In this document: positions 8,481 through 15,461 of the stretch, piece after piece
How the letters are laid out: every line of letters begins with the position of its first letter
Numbering within the stretch: the stretch's first letter is position 1
Made by a program: the position numbers and the translations under genes
Notes under the pieces: generated by a model
Told to the model about the DNA's origin: nothing
Database searches by the model: none
The model's input: the letters and a program-made list of their open reading frames with translations, nothing else
Assembly: GCA_050186725.1 (NCBI GenBank)
Contig: JBFWYG010000017.1
Span: forward strand, 6,802 to 70,801
Length of the DNA: 64,000 nt
Reading direction: 5' to 3'
Source: JADJYF01 sp050186725
GTDB taxonomy: Bacteria > Pseudomonadota > Gammaproteobacteria > Ga0077536

Positions 8481-9773
8481 ATGCTCATCGACACGGTCAA
8501 GCTGCCGGTCCGCGAACTCACCCTCGGCATGCAGGTGGTGCGTCTCGATCGTCCCTGGGAAGGCACGCCCTTCCTGCTGCAGGGCTTTCGCATCAAGACC
8601 GTCGAGGAACTGAAGCAGCTGCAGGCGCTCTGCGCCTACGTCTATGTCGACTTCAAGCGCGGCATCACGCCGCCCACCGGGCGCGGCGAGCGCGTGATGC
8701 TGAACGAGGACGGCGAGACGGTGGAGATTCAAGGCAAGGTCAGCGGGCTCGCACGGAGCGAGCGGCCGCGGCCCGCCCCGGCGCGCGTCGAGGCGCCGGC
8801 GCTGCCGCCACCGGCGCAGGATTACCCGATCACGGCCGCCATCGACGCGGAACTGTCGCGGGCGCGGGCGGCCATCGGCGCGGCCCGTCAGGGCCTGCGA
8901 CAGGTGGTCGGCGCGCTCCGGGACGGACTGCTGCCCAGCCTCGAACCACTGACGCGCGCGGCGGGGGAACTGGTCGACTCGCTGGTGCGCAACCCGGACG
9001 CCGCGGTGCTGCTGCGCGCGCTCACGGACGATGCGCCCTTTTCCGCGCGCCACGCCGTGGACGCCGCGATCGTCGCCCTGGTCATCGGCCGCGGCCTCGG
9101 CCTCAGGCGCTACGTGCTGGAAGATCTCGCGCTCGGCCTGCTGGTCGCCGATCTCGGCAAGCTGCGCCTGCCCGCGGAGCTGTTGCGCGCGCCGCGCCGG
9201 CTCGACGCGGGCGAGAGCGAGACGGTGAAACTCCACGTGCAGCACAGCCTGGACATCGTCCGCGAACTGGGCGGTCTGCGCCCGGGGGTGCTGGAAGTGG
9301 TGGCGGGGCACCACGAGCGCTTTGACGGCTCGGGCTATCCGCGCGGGCTCGTTGGCGCCGCGATTCCGCTCAGCGCGCGCATCGCGGGTCTCGCCGACGC
9401 GTTCACCGCGCTCACCAGCGCGCGCGGCTACGCCGAGCCCGTCGCCCAGCACGAGGCGGTGCAGGAGCTCTACGCCGCCAGCCTGCCGGTCTTCCAGCGC
9501 GAACTTGTCGGCGCGCTGATCCAGGGCCTCGGCACCCATCCCATCGGCAGCCTGGTCGAGCTCGGCGACGGCAGTATCGCGCTGGTGGTGGCGCAGAACC
9601 GCGAGCGCCGCCTGCTGCCGGTGGTGCTGACACTCAGCGATGCCGCGCGCCGGCCGCTCCCCGCCCGCCGCCTGCGCAACCTGGCCGGCGAGGGCGGTCC
9701 CATGGTCAAGGGTGTGCTGTCGGCCGAGGAGGCGGGCCTCCCTGCGCCGTCGGTCGAACTCCTCTATGCGTGA
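8481..9773 (+). CDS. HD-GYP domain protein with degenerate active site
   Basis: This 430-residue cytoplasmic protein has an N-terminal DUF3391-like domain (about residues 1-75, from MLIDTVKLPVRELTLGMQVV) and a C-terminal HD-GYP domain. HD-GYP proteins hydrolyse cyclic di-GMP using a di- or tri-iron centre. Here the canonical HDIGK is LVADLGK: the His of the HD pair is Ala while the Asp is kept. The downstream ADvfDAL motif is ADAFTAL, losing another conserved Asp. HHERFDGSGYP, including the GYP loop, is intact. The domain may therefore bind c-di-GMP with weak or no phosphodiesterase activity. The next gene downstream encodes an FHA protein and may belong to the same transcription unit (56-base gap). 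Confidence 0.85.
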   Translation: MLIDTVKLPVRELTLGMQVVRLDRPWEGTPFLLQGFRIKTVEELKQLQALCAYVYVDFKRGITPPTGRGERVMLNEDGETVEIQGKVSGLARSERPRPAPARVEAPALPPPAQDYPITAAIDAELSRARAAIGAARQGLRQVVGALRDGLLPSLEPLTRAAGELVDSLVRNPDAAVLLRALTDDAPFSARHAVDAAIVALVIGRGLGLRRYVLEDLALGLLVADLGKLRLPAELLRAPRRLDAGESETVKLHVQHSLDIVRELGGLRPGVLEVVAGHHERFDGSGYPRGLVGAAIPLSARIAGLADAFTALTSARGYAEPVAQHEAVQELYAASLPVFQRELVGALIQGLGTHPIGSLVELGDGSIALVVAQNRERRLLPVVLTLSDAARRPLPARRLRNLAGEGGPMVKGVLSAEEAGLPAPSVELLYA

Positions 9774-9829
9774 CCAGGGCTGCAGGGGCGGCATGGCGCG
9801 GCCCGGGCTGAGCGTTTAGACTTCGGGTA

Positions 9830-10543
9830 ATGGCCAGGAAAAGCTACATCATCGGTCGTGCCGGGCACATCGCGCTGTACGACGACACGGTCTCCCGGCG
9901 CCACGCGCGCCTGGACATCGACGGTGACCTGTACTTCCTGACCGATCTCGAATCGCGCAACGGCACCTACGAGATCCGCGACAAGCAGCTCGTGCCCTTC
10001 ACCAAGGGCGAGGTCAGCATCGACCAGGTGTTCGCGTTCGGCGAATGCGTGCGCAACATGGGCCAGCTGCTGGCCAGCGTCGCGAGCCTCGCGGCGGCGC
10101 CGGCGCCACCGCCCGCCGGCCCCGAATTCGAACTCAGCGAAGATCCCCCGCCGCCGCCGCCCGCGTCCAGCTTCGACACCACCTCGGCCAGCGTGCCGCC
10201 GGTGCAGCGCCTGTCGGCGGTCGACATCATCGGCCTGCTCGAGCGGGCCGAAGACATGCTGGAGGACGGCGAGACCCTGACCGCGGTGTGCGAGGTGCTC
10301 GGTATCAGCGAACAGCGTTACCAGCGCTGGTGCCGCGAGTACGGCGCGACCCGTCTCGAGCGCGAAGGCAACACGCTCGCGCTGCGGCGTGAGAACGAGC
10401 GCCTGCGCAAGCTGGTGTCGGACCTGTCGCTGGAACGGGACGCGCTGCGCGAGGCGCTGGAGCTGGCGCGCAGCCGGCTGCGCGCCGACCCCGGCATGCC
10501 GCCGAATCTCAGCGTGGTCGTGCTGGGCGACGGCAAGGTCTGA
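9830..10543 (+). CDS. FHA-domain protein with IS3 OrfA-like HTH and coiled coil
   Basis: This 237-residue protein has an unusual composition. Residues 1-90 form an FHA phosphothreonine-binding domain: IIGR, then VSRRHARL, then LESRNGTYE, the classic GR / SxxHA / NGT set. A Pro/Ala linker (about 97-125) follows. Residues 128-235 resemble the OrfA subunit of IS3-family transposases: an HTH containing VCEVLGISEQRYQRWCREYG followed by a leucine-zipper-like coiled coil (ENERLRKLVSDLSLERDAL, then REALELARSRL). There is no transposase catalytic ORF, terminal repeat or frameshift site nearby, so this looks like a domesticated DNA-binding and oligomerisation module joined to a phosphopeptide reader. 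A stem-loop lies after the stop. The partner kinase is unknown. Confidence 0.82.
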   Translation: MARKSYIIGRAGHIALYDDTVSRRHARLDIDGDLYFLTDLESRNGTYEIRDKQLVPFTKGEVSIDQVFAFGECVRNMGQLLASVASLAAAPAPPPAGPEFELSEDPPPPPPASSFDTTSASVPPVQRLSAVDIIGLLERAEDMLEDGETLTAVCEVLGISEQRYQRWCREYGATRLEREGNTLALRRENERLRKLVSDLSLERDALREALELARSRLRADPGMPPNLSVVVLGDGKV

Positions 10544-10549
10544 GCAGAC

Positions 10550-10572
10550 GCGCGCGGCCGCAACCCGCGCGC
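10550..10572. terminator. Stem-loop between convergent genes
   Basis: Arms GCGCGCGG and CCGCGCGC pair perfectly around a 7-base loop in the 47-base gap between the convergent FHA and mtd genes. The plus-strand side is followed by TTCACTTCCTT, a weak T-rich tract. It is probably a shared terminator, but the U-tract is poor. Confidence 0.45.
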
Positions 10573-10590
10573 TTCACTTCCTTCGATGTC

Positions 10591-11457
10591 TCAGGCCGGC
10601 TTGTCGCCGAGCGCGGTCTTGCGTCGCGCCTGGCCGCTGCCGGCGTGGGGCGTGCGCAGCACGCTGTCGTTGTCCTTCTCCATTTCCCGCGCGGCATCGG
10701 CCAGCAGCGCTGCCGCGCGCATCATCTCGTGGCCGGCCGCGACCAGGGTCACGTACTTCGACGCGTCCTGTTCGACGAAGCAGCCGCGGGTGGTGATCCC
10801 GGCCACCGCTTCGGCGATGGTCAGCGCGGCGTAGGCCTTGGCGGCGGCGTAGGGATTGGCGAATTCGGCGGCGGCGAGCGCGGTTTCGGCGCTCACGGTC
10901 AGGGTGGGAAGCGTCGGCGTCGCGCCCTGCTGCATGGCGTCGATCACGCGATCGAGTTCGTTCTGCACGGCGCGCAGCACGCCGCCCGCGGCCAGCACCT
11001 TGATGACGTCGGCGTTGAACAGCGCCATCTCGCTCGGGTCGAGGAATTCGCGGCGCGCGCCGATCATCGGATCGCTCGGCAGGATCAGGAAGCCGAGCCC
11101 GGCCGGCACGCTCTTGACCTGCTTGCCTTCCTCGTTCTTCTTGAAGAAGGCCTTCTTCGACGGCGCGTCGCCGATGGCGATGGTCGGAATGCCGGCGGTG
11201 AGCAGCGCGTCGCGCGCCTGGGTCGGGCCGGGGAGGGCGGCGTTGGGGCTGACCAGCAGCACGAGATCGGCCTTGAACGCGATGCAGTCGGCGGTGGCGC
11301 CCGCGCAAGCGGCGGGATCGAGCTTGGCGCCGCTGGTCCAGGCGCGGGTCTCGAGATCCTCGCGGTCCGCGCGCTCGTCCAGCAGCAGGTCGAGCAGCGG
11401 CGCGGCGCCGATGCAGCCGAGTTTCAGCACGCCGAGTTTGAACACTCCTTGGGTCAT
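10591..11457 (-). CDS. mtd: F420-dependent methylene-tetrahydromethanopterin dehydrogenase
   Basis: This 288-residue protein matches the archaeal Mtd family throughout. It has LGCIGAAPLLDLLLDERADRED at the N-terminus, SPNAALPGPTQAR, IGDAP, the block DPMIGARREFLDPSEMALFN, then NPYAAAKAYAALTIAE, GCFVEQD, HEMMRAAALLADAAREMEK, and ND-x-VLRTPH near the C-terminus. In methanogens the enzyme interconverts methylene- and methenyl-H4MPT using cofactor F420. Compared with the archaeal sequences I recall, there is a lysine-rich insertion after IGDAP (SKKAFFKKNEEGKQVKS). Start ATG at 11457 has a GGGAGGA site. No other H4MPT or F420 gene is visible in the window, so pathway context is missing. The upstream HiPIP gene ends at a terminator-like hairpin, so mtd may be transcribed alone. 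The family call is firm; in vivo cofactor and direction are inferred. Confidence 0.88.
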   Translation of the reverse strand: MTQGVFKLGVLKLGCIGAAPLLDLLLDERADREDLETRAWTSGAKLDPAACAGATADCIAFKADLVLLVSPNAALPGPTQARDALLTAGIPTIAIGDAPSKKAFFKKNEEGKQVKSVPAGLGFLILPSDPMIGARREFLDPSEMALFNADVIKVLAAGGVLRAVQNELDRVIDAMQQGATPTLPTLTVSAETALAAAEFANPYAAAKAYAALTIAEAVAGITTRGCFVEQDASKYVTLVAAGHEMMRAAALLADAAREMEKDNDSVLRTPHAGSGQARRKTALGDKPA

Positions 11458-11537
11458 GGCGAAGTCCTCCCGTACTTATGGCGCGCTCTGCGGCGCGGTA
11501 TGGTGGCGGTGCCCGCGGTGTCGGGCCCAGAGGCAGA

Positions 11538-11560
11538 AAGACCGGCACTGGGCCGGTCTT
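11538..11560 (-). terminator. Intrinsic terminator after the HiPIP gene
   Basis: A 9-bp perfect stem (AAGACCGGC / GCCGGTCTT) with a 5-base loop lies just downstream of the HiPIP stop. On the minus strand it is followed by TCTGCCT. It probably separates HiPIP transcription from mtd. Confidence 0.55.
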
Positions 11561-11582
11561 GCTGCGGAGCGACGCGAGTGTA

Positions 11583-11906
11583 TCAGGCCTTCTTGGCGTA
11601 GGCGCTGCACCAGCCCTTGGCCGCGACGGCGGCGCCGGCGAACAGCGGGCAGGGGCCCCATTCCGCGGTGCCGCCCTGGTAGAGCTGGCAGGTCGAGCAC
11701 TGGCTGCCTTCGACGAAGGCCGGGAACTTGGCCTTGTCGACGCTGGCCGCGTCGTGCACGTAACCGAGCGCCTTGGCCTGCGGGCCGGCCTCGTCCACGT
11801 GCGGCAGATCGGCGGCGCGGGCCACGCGGCTGCCACCGGCCAGGGCCACGGCCACCAGGCCGGCACAGACGCGTCCGAAGCCGCGGCGATCGATGGAGTT
11901 CGACAT
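11583..11906 (-). CDS. High-potential iron-sulfur protein (HiPIP)
   Basis: This 107-residue periplasmic electron carrier with one [4Fe-4S] cluster has a twin-arginine signal (IDRRGFGR, then a hydrophobic stretch ending near ARAAD), so it would be exported folded by Tat. The mature part begins with ALGYVHDAASVD and has four cysteines at residues 70, 73, 86 and 100 (CxxC-x12-C-x13-C), the HiPIP pattern. HiPIPs shuttle electrons in photosynthetic or respiratory chains. The start MSNSIDRRGF at 11906 is fixed by AAGGAG upstream; the longer in-frame ORF is rejected because it would bury the Tat motif. The gene is divergent from the GDDxY lipoprotein gene with only 25 bases between starts, so its promoter must lie inside that gene's proposed 5' end. 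Confidence 0.9.
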   Translation of the reverse strand: MSNSIDRRGFGRVCAGLVAVALAGGSRVARAADLPHVDEAGPQAKALGYVHDAASVDKAKFPAFVEGSQCSTCQLYQGGTAEWGPCPLFAGAAVAAKGWCSAYAKKA

Positions 11907-11931
11907 ACTTGGTTCTCCTTGTGGGATGGTG

Positions 11932-14232
11932 ATGAATCCTCGGTCGCTATTTTGGACCGCGCGCCGCGCGACGTACACGTGGGCCGATCAAGTTCTGCCC
12001 CGGTTCGAGGGGCGACTGGTCCACGCCGTCGCGCTGCTGGTTTGTACGCTCGTCATGGCTGGCTGCGTTCACGGCCCGGCCAAGTTCGCGCCACCCGCGG
12101 ACGAGGCCGGCTACAGCGGCCTGCTGCTCGCGCTGGACGAGGCGCCGGGCGCGCGGGTCGCGGCGGTGTGGGCGGGGCCGGCGGCCCAGGCGGGCGTGCG
12201 GGTGGGGGATCGCCTGCTGGCGGTCGACGGCCAGGCGCTCGCGGCGGATGCGCTGGTGGCGCGCCTGCGGGCGGGACGCGTCGCTGAGCGCCTGGCGCTG
12301 ACGATCGCCCGCGACGGCCGCACCTGGAACGTGGCCCTCACGCTCGCCCGCGCCGACGACTGGCGCGGGCCGGCCGAGGCGCTCGCCGCGCGGCCCTTCG
12401 CGCCGCATGAAGTCGCGCCGCCACGCTGGCTGGCGGCGGCGCTTGCGGATCTCGATCACGCTGCCCCCGCCCTGCGCGACGATGCGCGCCGCCTCGCGCG
12501 CATGTTCGACGAACTCGCTTTCGACCCGCGCGGCCGCAACCGGCTGCCGATCACGCGCGCGGCGCTGCATGACCCGGCGAGCGCGCTCGGCGAGATCGAG
12601 CAGCGTTTGAGTCTTCTGCGCGAGGCCACCGCCCAGCCGGCGCGTCTGCCGGCGGCGCTCTGCCCGTGGTTCGAGGTCGACTGTCCGTCGCTGGACGGCC
12701 CACCCGCCAGCGCCGATTCCGCGAGTTTCGCCACCGCGCTCGCGGCGCTCGCCACCGAGGTGCGGCGCGACGTCGCGGCCGGGCTCGGTCGGCCGCGCGC
12801 GGCTGCCCTCGCCGACCTCGATTTCCTCGCCGCGGAGACCGCCCGCGCGCAGCTCATCCACGGCCAGGCCGAGGCGCCGCGCGCGCTTCGCGCGATGCGA
12901 GACAGCCTGTGCTTCGACGGCGCCGCGCTGTTGCCGGCGTTCGCGCGCCTGCTCGCGCTCGCCATCGCCGCGCCGCTGCCGGCCGGCGAAGCCCAGGCGC
13001 CGCCGCGCTCGCTCGCCGAATGGGTGGAGGGGCCGATACTCGGCCACTGGCCGACACCGGAGGGCCCGGTGGTGTTCGGGGCGCGCGGCGCCAATCGCTA
13101 TCGCATGGATCACTTGCTGGCGGTGATCGACCTGGACGGCGACGATGTCTATGCCTGGGACGACGGCGCTGCCGCGAGCCTCGCGTTGGTGATCGACCTG
13201 GCCGGCAACGACCACTACCGCGCGCGCCGCGGCGGCCCCGGCGGCGCCTGGCTCGGCGTCGCGCTGACCTTCGACGCCGCCGGTGACGACGACTACCAGA
13301 GCGGGCTCGGCGGCTGCGGCGCGGGCCTGTACGGCGTCGGATTGCTGCTGGATGGCGCGGGCCGGGACCGCTATCGCTGCGACGCCTGGTCGCTGGGCGC
13401 CGGCCTGTACGGTGTGGGCCTCGCGCTCGATCGCGGCCGCGATGCCGACGTCCATCGCTCCGAACTGCTTTCCCAGGGCGTGGGCGGGCCGGCGGGGCTC
13501 GGTGTCCTCGTGGACCAGGGCGGGTCGGATCTCTACCAGGTTGGCGGCGCGCGGCCTTCGGTGTACGGCACCCCGGCCGTCTACGCCGGCTTTGGCCAGG
13601 GTCTCGGCTACGGGCTGCGCCCCTTCGATCACGGGGGGGTGGGACTGCTGCTGGACGGCGGCGGCGACGATCGCTACGAGGGCGGTGAATTCACCCAGGG
13701 CGGTGGATATTTCGGCGGGCTCGGCGTGCTGGCCGACGCCGGCGGCGAGGATCTCTACTACGGCCAGCGCTACGCGCAGGGCTTCGCCGCCCACCAGGCG
13801 GTCGGCGCGCTGCTCGACGCCGACGGCGACGATCACTACTGGACCGCGGGCGCCGCGGCCCAGGGCGCGGCCTGGGACCAGGGGCTGGCGCTCCTCTACG
13901 ACGGCGGCGGTGACGACGACTACCGCGGTGGCGACTTGAGCCAGGGCGCGGCCGCGCAGCAGGCGGCGGCGCTGCTGTACGACGCCGCGGGCGACGACGT
14001 GTACCGTAGCCATGCGCCCGTCGCGCAGGGCGCGGCGGGCAACAACGACTACCACTTCGAGCCGGACGCGCCGGTCGCGAGCCTCGGCGTGCTGTACGAC
14101 GCCGCCGGCGATGACCGCTACGCCGCCGGCCTGCGCGCCGGCGCGCTCCTACGCCGCCGCCCGCCGGCGGACGCCGCGCCAGGCGACGGCCGCGTTGGCG
14201 TGCTGCGCGATCGCGCCGCGGCGCCGCGCTGA
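11932..14232 (+). CDS. PDZ-domain lipoprotein with about twelve GDDxY repeats
   Basis: This approximately 766-residue protein is predicted to be a lipoprotein: a hydrophobic segment ends in VMAGC at residue 45. A PDZ-like domain follows (GVRVGDRLLAVDGQAL, about 85-150), then a helical region of about 240 residues with no recognised family. From about residue 395 there are around twelve repeats of roughly 27 residues with consensus [GA]LLLD-x-GGDDxYxxG-x-x-x-QG. The Asp-rich turns suggest a calcium-stabilised beta-solenoid, but that is inference. The start is uncertain: ATG 11932 gives a long pre-lipobox region, yet no better start codon occurs in frame before the hydrophobic stretch. It lies divergent to the HiPIP gene and upstream of the Fe-S/FAD pair. 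Function unknown. Confidence 0.75.
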   Translation: MNPRSLFWTARRATYTWADQVLPRFEGRLVHAVALLVCTLVMAGCVHGPAKFAPPADEAGYSGLLLALDEAPGARVAAVWAGPAAQAGVRVGDRLLAVDGQALAADALVARLRAGRVAERLALTIARDGRTWNVALTLARADDWRGPAEALAARPFAPHEVAPPRWLAAALADLDHAAPALRDDARRLARMFDELAFDPRGRNRLPITRAALHDPASALGEIEQRLSLLREATAQPARLPAALCPWFEVDCPSLDGPPASADSASFATALAALATEVRRDVAAGLGRPRAAALADLDFLAAETARAQLIHGQAEAPRALRAMRDSLCFDGAALLPAFARLLALAIAAPLPAGEAQAPPRSLAEWVEGPILGHWPTPEGPVVFGARGANRYRMDHLLAVIDLDGDDVYAWDDGAAASLALVIDLAGNDHYRARRGGPGGAWLGVALTFDAAGDDDYQSGLGGCGAGLYGVGLLLDGAGRDRYRCDAWSLGAGLYGVGLALDRGRDADVHRSELLSQGVGGPAGLGVLVDQGGSDLYQVGGARPSVYGTPAVYAGFGQGLGYGLRPFDHGGVGLLLDGGGDDRYEGGEFTQGGGYFGGLGVLADAGGEDLYYGQRYAQGFAAHQAVGALLDADGDDHYWTAGAAAQGAAWDQGLALLYDGGGDDDYRGGDLSQGAAAQQAAALLYDAAGDDVYRSHAPVAQGAAGNNDYHFEPDAPVASLGVLYDAAGDDRYAAGLRAGALLRRRPPADAAPGDGRVGVLRDRAAAPR
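13117..14130 (+). repeat. Coding tandem repeats (GDDxY units)
   Basis: About twelve diverged repeats of some 80 bases encode units ending in D-x-x-GDD-x-Y, for example VIDLDGDDVY, TFDAAGDDDY, LLDGGGDDRY, LLDADGDDHY, LYDGGGDDDY and LYDAAGDDRY. Unit five (LALDRGRDADVH) is degenerate, and unit six has a long insertion before the next copy. Confidence 0.85.
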
Positions 14233-14315
14233 ACCGCGCCACCATGACTGGCGAGCCCCGAGCGCTCGCGCGACACTAGCGCGTCGGCCGGCGTGGCCGC
14301 GATCAGGGGAGCGCC

Positions 14316-15461
14316 ATGCGCACATTCACCGCGTTGTCCGCGGATTTCGTCCAGCGCCACGAGCGCGATCTCTACCACTGTTCGAGCTGCAACTACTGCG
14401 TCGACGCGGTGTGGCCCGAGCGCGGCATGACCGCGGTCTGCGCGACCCTCGAGAGCCACAGCCGCGCGCCGGGCTATTCCGGGCGGGGCTTCATCGAGGC
14501 GGCGCGCGCGGCCTACGAAGGCCTGGCGCTCGACGCCGACGTGCTTGCCGCGCGGGTATTCACCTGCACCACCTGCGGTAACTGCGAGCGCGCCTGTCCC
14601 ATCGGTCTCGCGCCGGCCAGCGTCGGCCGTGCGCTGCGCGCCGAACTCGTCGCGCAGGACGCGCTGCCCGCGCCGCTCGCGGCGCTGCGCGAGCGCATGG
14701 CGCGCGAGGGCAATCCCGACGGCAAGCCGCGCGCGGACCGCCACGCCTGGTGCGGCGCGGACACGACGCCGCATGCCGCGGGCCGGTTCTTCGTCGGCTG
14801 CGCGGCGGCCTACGGCCGGCCGGAGGAAGCGCGCGCGGGTCTCGCGCTGCTCCGCGCGCTCGGCGCCGAGCCCGAGGTGGCGCAGGCCGGCTGCTGTGGC
14901 GCGCCGCTCGCCGAACTCGGCTGCGCGCGCGAAGCCGACGCGCTGGCGCGCGCGGCGCGCGCCGGTCTGGCCGAGGAGGGCGCGGTGGTGCTCGGCGCGG
15001 AATGTCGGCGTCAGCTCGAACTGCCTGGCGCCGCCAGTCTCGCGCGCCAGGTGATCGACGCCTGGCGCGCCGGCCGGCTGCGGCTGCGGCCGCGACCGAG
15101 CGCGCCGCGCGAGGTGCACCTGGTCGAGTCCTGCCAGTTGCGCGGCACGCGGCGCGGTGAGGCGACCGACGAGCAGGCCGCGGCCGAACTGTTCGACGCG
15201 CTCGGCGTGCGACTCGCCAACCGCGACTTCCCCAACCATCACGCCACCTGCTGTGGTGCCGCGGGCGGCATGCCCGCCATGGCGCCCGCTTCGGCGCGCG
15301 CCATGGCGGCTGCGCGGCTGCCAGAGCGTGGCGTGGTCGTGAGCCTCGACCCGCGCTGCGCGAACCATCTGCGCGGCGCGGCGCCGGAGGCGCTGCCCGT
15401 GCTCGGCTTCGCGGAGTTTCTCACCACGCATTTCGACATCGACGGGGAGGGCGCGCGATGA
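14316..15461 (+). CDS. HdrB/GlpC-like iron-sulfur oxidoreductase subunit
   Basis: This 381-residue cytoplasmic Fe-S protein starts with two cluster sites. The first is C22-x2-C25-x2-C28 with the usual CP replaced (VDAVWP) and the next Cys only at C42. The second is canonical, C84TTCGNCERAC94P. Two CCG-type domains follow, marked by GCCGAPLAEL and ATCCGAAGG, as in heterodisulfide reductase HdrB, GlpC and GlcF. Such subunits pass electrons from a flavoprotein to quinone or to a disulfide. The next gene encodes a GlcD-like flavoprotein that overlaps its stop by four bases (ATGA), so the two almost certainly form one complex. Start ATG 14316 has GGGGAG upstream. Substrate not deducible. Confidence 0.8.
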   Translation: MRTFTALSADFVQRHERDLYHCSSCNYCVDAVWPERGMTAVCATLESHSRAPGYSGRGFIEAARAAYEGLALDADVLAARVFTCTTCGNCERACPIGLAPASVGRALRAELVAQDALPAPLAALRERMAREGNPDGKPRADRHAWCGADTTPHAAGRFFVGCAAAYGRPEEARAGLALLRALGAEPEVAQAGCCGAPLAELGCAREADALARAARAGLAEEGAVVLGAECRRQLELPGAASLARQVIDAWRAGRLRLRPRPSAPREVHLVESCQLRGTRRGEATDEQAAAELFDALGVRLANRDFPNHHATCCGAAGGMPAMAPASARAMAAARLPERGVVVSLDPRCANHLRGAAPEALPVLGFAEFLTTHFDIDGEGAR

